Source: Linanthus parryae
Lineage: Eukaryota > Streptophyta > Magnoliopsida > Ericales > Polemoniaceae
Direction: 5' to 3'
DNA: 64,000 nt
Assembly (NCBI GenBank): GCA_023055425.1
Contig: JALGPY010000035.1
Span: 1 to 64,000, forward strand
In this document: one piece after another, positions 56,800-64,000 of the stretch
How positions within the stretch are numbered: the first letter of the stretch is position 1
Layout: each line of letters opens with the position of its first letter
Made by a program: the position numbers and the translations under genes
Notes under the pieces: generated by a model
Database searches by the model: none
Told to the model about the DNA's origin: nothing
What the model saw: the letters and a program-made list of their open reading frames with translations, nothing else

Positions 56800-58218
56800 T
56801 GTTGGAATAGATGTCTTAGAGTCAATCTTATTTAGTATGTACACTATTTTTCGTTAGAATATTCATTGTATTATTTATAGAGATATTTAATATAATGAAG
56901 TCTTTAGATGACAAATGTGATGTTTATCTTAAATATCCCTAGTCGATTATACTGATTAATTGGACGATCAACTATAGACTAGTATGTGGATAGATTGATA
57001 TGCAGATATCAAGTCTAGCACATGGGTATGCATTAGGAGTAATGGCATACTGGATTGACCCACAACGAGAAGGCTACACCAAGTTATGCAAAGTCACAAG
57101 TGCTTCTCGTAGTGACAACGATATTTTCATCCTTATACTTGAATTCACTAGATCCTCTAGTTGTGGAATATTGTATTTTGATATCGTCAAACGCAACATT
57201 GTAACTGGGTAGTAATAAAGGCGTATATCGAACACAATAGGAAGCAAGCTTAGATATGGTAGTGATGTAGATATAATTTGTCCCTCCCACATAAAGAGAG
57301 CAAATATCCACGGCCACTCGAGGGGTAGTGCTTATAGAATTTCTGGCTAGACTCAGATAAATCAATATAGGATATTGATGTTATCTGCATGGATAAGACT
57401 ATTCCTAGGATCGAGAAACCATGGATTGGATATACGAGTGTGAATTGTATGTCTCGTGTCCAATCCGGATACAGAGACAAAGGGATGAGACTATATAGTC
57501 ACAAGGTTTGTTGGATTACTGACTATTTATATTAGTTGGGTGGCATGGTTGTGTTGCTAGACACCGCTCCATGTTAGTAATCGTTACTACCAACTAAGTA
57601 GGAACCTATGGGGTCACACGCCATATGAATTAAACTAGACTTGGAAATTAATTAATATTATTAATTAAATAGAAGGATCAATACGCAACCACATGCAATA
57701 TTAGTAGGACTAATTTGCAATGTGGACTAATTCGTGTAAGTCCATGATTAGGATTGAGGCTTTATGCAGTTAATAAAAAGTTTATCAACTATATAAAGAG
57801 CACTCCTAAATTATGTTCTTATAAGTGGTCATATCCTACATTGAGTAAGAGAGAGAAAATTAAGGAGAGAGAGCAAGACAAGAGGCCGAACCTGACCCCC
57901 CGTCCGTCCCTCTCCACGCCCGTCGGCCTAGTGTAGGCGCGGCCTTCGGTTGCTCCGTTGCATGATTATTATTCTTCCTCCTTCAATAAATTTCTAGCAC
58001 ATAAAATTGGAAGGACTCTAGACTTGATCCTAGGCGTGGAATATCCGTAGAGACGTGAACCTTATTTCACGTGTGAAGTCATCCTAGGAGACAAATAAGG
58101 TATTTGATACTAAATCATTTACTATCGTTATGATGTCTAGTCCTGTTATCCTTGGCGGGTCTTGTGCAGATCGTTATTTTTTTTAATTCTTTTGCGTAAT
58201 CCGTTACAAAACCTTACA
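56800..58218 (+). mobile_element. Copia-like 5' LTR with primer site, rest of element missing
   Basis: Starts TGTTGGAATAG and ends ACCTTACA, directly followed by TTGGTATCAGAGCC, an iMet primer site (58219-58232). At 1419 bp and with this opening it resembles LTRs of the Angela/Tork type (inference). After about 100 bp of internal DNA a different LTR begins, and no matching 3' LTR was found in the window, so the element is truncated. Confidence 0.75.
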
Positions 58219-58317
58219 TTGGTATCAGAGCCACATGTCATAGAGCATAACGTAGTTTATGTGTTAATTTTGTTAGTTTTACACGTAAAACTTAATAATT
58301 GGCATATTGATGCAAGC

Positions 58318-59533
58318 TGAATTGGATTCAGTACTCAAGGGGTGTACAGTAGGTAGAAATGCAGGATCACTACTCTAGAAAGGGGGGGGGGGGTTGAATA
58401 GAGTGTGTCAACTTTTGCTAAACTTTCAAGAAGCGTGGTTTTAAAAAGAATTGTAATGAGTGAAGAGTGTTTCAAGGCCTTGAAATGAGTTTCAAGCTCT
58501 TGGAATGAAAAAAATTGAAGTATAAAGGATAAGTCTGTTTCAAGGCCTTGAAATGAGTTTCAAACCCTTGAAATGAAACTGTTTTGAATGCTGCAAAAGA
58601 ACTAAGTATGGAACTGAAAAGTAAATGCAAGGGACACAAGATATATAGAGTTCATTCCACTTGGACCTACGTCTCTACCTCGTGGATCTTCTCCCTGCAT
58701 GATTTTCAACACAATTCTTATTAATCCACAGGTAAGCCCTATATCTCAAGCACAGAGCGATGCCTTACTCTGTTACAGCTTGTGATTCTCACTAACCTAT
58801 ATAGTACCTGATCTAGCTATCTGATTAACTAATAATTCTCTATTGTTCACTTTGTACAATCCTTGAGAATGAGAACTAGAAGTATTATCATAATGATATA
58901 CAAATGAAGTTCAGAAGAGAAGAACACTATAACTGAATCTGATGCTTGGATTGAAAGAAAATGAATCTGTTTCTTTGTTGCTTGTCAATCCTTTAATGTT
59001 TTTGAGTGTCTCTGCTAATTGTCCTGTTACAATGCTTCAACTTTCCCTCTTTTTATAGAGCAGTTTGAATTTCAGATCTTCGGGTTCTTCTCATAACAAA
59101 CTTCCATATTTTGTAGCTTCTCTCTAACAGCTTCTCCAACGGATAGTTTGATCAGTATCTTCAATGATACTGATTTGATATTGTATAAACATCTGTTAGG
59201 AAACTTTGAAACACGACAGGATTGATCACAAAATCAAATCATCACACAATTTTCCTTTTCTGCAAAACTTAGGTTAGGAAATAGATCCAGTAAAATATGG
59301 AACAAAATTTCCCTGCAAAACTAAGTCAAACAGATGGATTAGATACTGTTAAATGTGTCAAAATTTGTCTTTCATCATCAAGTATCAACTAATCAAGCAT
59401 AGGAGTTTAGGAGTTGAATCAAGATCAGAAACTCCCCCTAAGTTCATGCATATAAAGCATAGTCAGTTTCAATACTTTGAAAGCTGTTTCAAGGCCTTGA
59501 AATAGACTAACTATTTCAAGCCTTAGAAACTGA
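58318..59533 (-). mobile_element. Sirevirus LTR fragment, minus strand, same family as 20764-30882
   Basis: Reverse-complement similarity to the Sirevirus LTR along most of its length, for example the CTCTAGAA-G-run-TTGAATAGAG block at the start and the 'ggacctacgtctctacct' block near 58661. Perfect palindromes TTTCAAGGCCTTGAAA at 58470-58485, 58538-58553 and 59487-59502. Ends are diverged and no duplication was found. No coding region follows, so it is a solo or truncated LTR. Confidence 0.8.
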
Positions 59534-59539
59534 GTTGAA

Positions 59540-60014
59540 CCAGAGTTGAACTTATAGATTTTGTTCCGATTTGAACCGCGGTTAACCTACTAACATTATA
59601 TATAATTGAAATTTAGTCCTAAAAACTTCAAAAACTCACAAATTTACCTGAAAACATCACAACGAGGAAAGTCAATCCAACGAAATGAATAGAACCCAAC
59701 ATAAATGTAAACATAACGTCACAACACCTAGATTTTAGATTGAGTAGTATGAACTCATCAAGTTGAAGGGAACATATAGTGTCACGAAAAAGAGAACTAA
59801 GTATAACATAAAATTATCATTCATTAATATAAACGGTTTAAATGGTTTGGCCGGTTTATAAAACACAAAAACCTAAATTGAACCATTTAATTTCGATTTG
59901 GAAATTTTACGAACCTAAACCGAACCTTCTAATTTCGGTTTGGAATTTTACGAACCTAAACAGAACCAATTAGCACGATTCGGTCCGATTTGTGGTTTAG
60001 CCGGTTTAACTTCC
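59540..60014. repeat. AACCGG/CCGGTT-rich dispersed repeat
   Basis: Repeated GGTTTA, CCGGTTTA and GAACCTAAACCGAACC words ending in TTTAACTTCCATCCCTA, a pattern of common plant non-autonomous repeats. Boundaries uncertain, no ORF. Confidence 0.4.
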
Positions 60015-63000
60015 ATCCCTAGTTGGAACATGGTACAAAGATTCATGAAACAGATAAAAGGCTCAAGAAGTGGGATAAAGCATCGTTTGGCAATGTCAAA
60101 CGGAGAATTGCTGTGATCAGCGGAAAAATTCAAGCTTTGCTGGGTTGTGATGATACAAATGCTGTCAGTTACGAGATACAATGCTATAAAAGGGAGCTCA
60201 ACCATATTCTTTTGAGAGAAGAAGAAATTTGGCGTCAAATATCGAGGCTACATTGGTTGAAAGAAGGGTACCGAAACAACAGTTTCTTTCATCGAAGAGA
60301 ATCTATAAGAAAGGCCACGAATCGATTGATTGTCCTCGAAGATACGACCGGATCATGGCACACTAATCCCGACAAGTTAGTGGACATCCTTGAAACAATT
60401 TTCAGTATACCTTCGCTTCGGACAGACCTTCAGACCAAGATGTTGAATAATTTCTTCAGATTGTGCAACCTTCGGTCACTGCAGATCAAAGGGTCGCCCT
60501 TGATTCTCCTTTCTCCCGTGGTGAGATTGAGATAGCTCTGGGTCATTTGGGTGCAACTAAAGCTCCTGGAATTGATGGTTATCCTGCAATATTTTATCAT
60601 CAAAACTGGGATTTGGTTGGTACAGAAATCGTGAACAAGTGCTTGAGTATTCTTAATGAAGGTGGCAGCATTGCGGTATTTAATTCCACTATTATTGCTC
60701 TAATACCGAAGGTCAAACATGTGCGTTATTTTAGTAATCTTACACCAATCAGTCTCTGCTCTGTTATCAATAAGCTGGTCACTAAAACAATTGCCAATAG
60801 ATTCAAATTAGTTTTGGTTGGCATAATCTCGGAATTTCAGAGTGTATTTGTACCGGGGAGGCTTATCGGTGATAATATATTTGTGGCTTTTGAGCTTTTA
60901 CATACGATGCGTACGAAAAAGAAAGGTAAAGTGGGCTACATGGCTTTGAAGCTGGACATGGCCAAATCATACGATAGAGTTGAATGGGTATTTCTCGAAG
61001 CTACAATGCTGAAAATGGGGTTCGGACAGAGATGGGTCAATCTGATTCATGAGTGTATCTGCACGGTTTCCTTTTCATTCTCTATTAACAGGGAATCGAA
61101 AGGTAAAGTGGTGCCACAAAGAGGTTTGCGTCTGGGTTGTCCCCTTTCCCCTTATCTTTTCCTCTTAGTTTGTGAGACATTTTCACATTCTCTTTCAGAC
61201 CCTGTTGTGCAGAAAAGAATTTCAGGGGTATCGGCTTCAAGAGGCGGACCTACTGTAGCTCACCTCTTCTTTGCGGACGACAATATGGTGTTCCTTAAAG
61301 CAACAACAGATGAAATATCCTTCTTTCATATTTTGTTACAGAGGTACGAAAAGTTTCAGGTTAGAAGATTAACCTCACAAAGTCCTCGGTAGTGTTCTCC
61401 TCCAATGTGTCGTCCCACAAGAGGGGAGGATTTTGTAATCTTCTTGGTGTTCCCGAAGTAGCTAGTCATGAAAGATATTTGGGTCTCCCTACAGTTATTG
61501 GAAAGAAGAAGTTTACTAGTTTCGGTCATCTTTCAAAGAAAATTGAAGCTAAATTGAGGAACCGGAAACTTACTCTACTTTCGTCGGTAGGTAGAGAAGT
61601 TCTTATAAAAGCAGTCATGCAATCTCTCTCGGTGTATACAGTGAGCTGCTTCAAGATTCCTTCATCCATCACAAGTTGGAAGCTACGACACGGAAGTTCT
61701 TTTGGGGAAAGTATGATGATCATAGAGGGGCCAATTGGATTGCTTTGGAGAAACTCAAAGATCCAAAGGCGGAAGGTGGTATTGGCTTCAAGGACTTGGA
61801 GGATTTCAATGATGCTCTCCTCGCCAAACAACTTTGGCATTTCTTAACTTCAGACTCTCTGGTTAGTCGTGTTTGTAAGCATAAATACTATCCTATTTCG
61901 AGGGTTTTAGATGCTGAATTACAGGCCAATTGTTCGTTGGCATGGAAAACAATTTTCAGTTCCAAGCACATCCTGCGTCGGGGATTTAGGTGGAAAGTAG
62001 GTGACGACTCTCAAATCCGAATCCTCCAGGACCCATGGATCTAAAGGCTTTTAAATTTTATTCCACTTGCTACCTCAAATCAAGCTTGGAACACCACAAT
62101 TGCAGATTTCATTACACCCACTCGTGAGTGGGATTTGGAGCGCATCAAGCAGCATGGAATGGAGATTGATTTGGATGAAATTGTGAAGGTTCCTATACCA
62201 CTAGTTCCCACTGGAGACTCTCTGATATGGCACTTCACGAATTCTGGCAACTATTCGGTGGCGTCGTCTTACGAGAAGATTCGGCTGGAAAAAATGATGG
62301 CCCGAGCGAACGGACAAGGTTCATCTAACGTACTGCGAAAAAATGGCTCAACTTGCTCTGGAAAACAAAAGTCCAACCTCGGATGATTTATACAGTTTGG
62401 AGAGCGTCTCAGAACTCGCTAGATACAAGAGATAAAGTGATGAAGTTCAATACCGAGGTTAATCCCAGCTGCCCTCTTTTCAAAAATGGTGACGAATCAG
62501 CTACCCACTTATTCATGGAGTTCAATTTTTCTAGTCATTTGGAAAAAACTTTTTGGAGCTGATTTCTTAGCCCAGAGAAGAGAAACATAGTTTCTTGGAT
62601 TCTTGCTGTTTTAACAATCTTAGTGGCAAAGATCGCGAGAAGTTTTGCACTACAATTTGGAGTATTTGGAGGAATCTAAACTCAGCTATCTTCCAAGGAA
62701 TTGTGAAGAACACGAAGGAGGTACTACATGACATTGAGGTGAATACTTCTCTCGGGACCGAGCCTCATCAGCGGGCAACCGGAGATCATGGCGGAGATGT
62801 GTCTCCGGCAGAGTGTTGGTGTTCTCCAGGTGAAGGTTCCTACAAAATCAACTCGGACGGTGCATGCTTACCCACCGACGGCAAAAGCAGCGGGCGGTGC
62901 TGTTATTTACGACTCCCGCGGTAAGTTCTTAGCCGGATTGGCGAAGCCCCTTTTCACTGCTAATTCAGCCAAAGAAGCTTAGTGTATTGCAGTCCGGGAA

Positions 63001-63340
63001 GGGCTCCGACTTGCAGCGAATTCTCAGCTAAGAGTCGTGGAGGTGGAGACTCAATAACCGGCATAGCATTGCGAATTTTTGTTCTGAGTTCGGTGACATT
63101 ATTTGTGAAATCTGACTGCTCACTACCAGATTTCAGAGGGTCTCATTTGTATATGCAAGGCGAAACTCCAATGATGTTGCTCACGCGCTGACAAAATTTC
63201 ATCGGAGTTGTTCAAACAAGCATATTTGCCTTGATGTTAACCCTATATGGGTCAGTAAAATTCTTCTTAATGATGTAAGGGGGTTACCCAACCTCATTAT
63301 TTATGATTAATAAGAAACATTTATTTCTCCTAAAAAAACA
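60015..63340 (+). pseudogene. Plant LINE-1 ORF2 remnant: reverse transcriptase and RNase H
   Basis: 5'-truncated: no endonuclease. Frame 60023-60535 carries the linker typical before RT (DKRLKKWDKASFGNVK, ISRLHWLKEG). It shifts frame near 60470. RT follows to about 61390: KAPGIDGYPAIFYH, ALIPKVKHVRYFSNLTPISLC, FVPGRLIGDN, LKLDMAKSYDRVEW, GLRLGCPLSPYLF and the catalytic FFADDNM (Asp pair present). Further shifts near 61390, 61690, 62045 and 62370. zf-RVT-like region VWRASQNSLDTRDK..CPLF. RNase H opens with INSDGACLPTDGK and GAVIYDSRGKFLAG and is then broken. Ends PNLIIYD at 63310, followed by a short A-rich tail. At least six frameshifts or stops make it inactive. Same strand as the ORF1 fragment at 33551/56483. 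Confidence 0.85.
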
Positions 63341-64000
63341 GATGCGTAGTATTCAATTACTTGACTTTAGAGCTCTTTAAATCTTGTTAAATAGATCAAG
63401 TTGGTGATCCATAATTCCAACTCACACCAAACAGATTGCGATTCTCAGTTAAGTTGGATTTTCTTCGCAGAATATTTTCAGTTGATTATTGAGATTTTCG
63501 GCTGGTACCAAAAAATGCCCTAAATTCAGGAAGTGAAAAACACATCCTTAGTATCCATGGGAAATTCAGCCAACCACTCAATTTGCTACGAAAGTATTTA
63601 TATGTTTTTTTCTGGAATGTCCTGGTTTAACTTTTCAATCGGTAACTAGGTCATTTTGACTCGGTGATTTAGATAGTCAAAACGATATGACTTTTTGTAA
63701 ATTTTACTATGTTGTTTACTCCACAATATCATGCAGAGATTACCAAATTCATATATCATTTTTTAACCAAATCATCAGATTAATAATGTGTTCTAGTTAA
63801 TAGTGACTGAAAAGTGAAGTTGACTCTTCTTATATTTCCATGAATTAAATGACTAAGAATTCATTTTGTGGCATCAAGTATATACGGATCCAGGGCCACT
63901 CACTTCCAAATCCTATCCTCCACCTGTTTGCCCTCAACACACCATTTCCTCGCCTCAGACCTAGACAACACAATGGAGAAAATTGAACTCAAACGCAAAT
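63341..64000. other. Unassigned DNA at the right edge; possible gene start at 63973
   Basis: Contains the repeat related to 700-945 (about 63640-63835). The final 28 bases open with ATG (MEKIELKRK) after a CCTCGCCTCAGACC leader. This could be the first exon of a gene that continues outside the window, but nine codons prove nothing. Confidence 0.25.

Overview
The window is nuclear DNA of a flowering plant, most likely a eudicot. The evidence is spliced genes with GT-AG introns, two nuclear genes whose products begin with plastid-transit-like N-termini, and dense nested LTR retrotransposons, a CACTA transposon, plant LINE-1 remains, MITEs and a tRNA-derived SINE. The species cannot be told from the sequence. 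Roughly 70% of the window is transposable-element DNA.

Host genes. Two protein-coding genes can be rebuilt exon by exon, both on the minus strand. One (1663-4402, three exons) encodes a predicted plastid dienelactone-hydrolase-family alpha/beta hydrolase whose C-terminus appears to have shifted frame. The other (12717-19805, seven exons, 319 codons, intact) encodes a stand-alone LON substrate-binding-domain protein with a transit-like N-terminus. Their introns have collected small transposons: a MULE-type MITE, a Stowaway, a hAT MITE and a solo LTR. A SINE lies just upstream of the second gene. Several of these could affect splicing or promoter activity.

Layout. 1-1618: diverged repeats. 1663-4402: hydrolase gene. 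5012-11264: young Ty1/Copia element with 191-bp LTRs and an unusual array of about 18 mini-hairpins in its leader. 11282-12041: MULE-like element. 12717-19805: LON-domain gene. 20764-30882: old Sirevirus-type Copia element with an envelope-like region and many copies of the palindrome TTTCAAGGCCTTGAAA. 30856-31720: tandem duplication that copies the retrotransposon/flank junction. 32320-32519: hAT MITE. 33551-56768: a nest in which a LINE ORF1 (DUF4283-like) is split by a CACTA element, which is split by a solo LTR, split by an Athila-like Gypsy element, split by a minus-strand Copia element, split by a second Athila-like Gypsy element. Target-site duplications support every insertion. 56800-59533: Copia-like 5' LTR with PBS, then a minus-strand Sirevirus LTR fragment. 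60015-63340: decayed LINE ORF2 (reverse transcriptase, RNase H). 63341-64000: nothing firm.

Most striking pattern. Three unrelated retrotransposon lineages here each carry their own set of repeated palindromes or hairpins: covarying mini-hairpins in the young Copia leader, TTTCAAGGCCTTGAAA pairs in the Sirevirus (even inside gag and pol coding DNA), and TGCGTATATACGCA pairs in the inner Athila-like element, including a perfect 46-bp palindrome. Paired palindromes are known from Sireviruses. The leader array, and paired palindromes in an Athila-like element, are not something I recognise, and they are the best candidates for an undescribed system.
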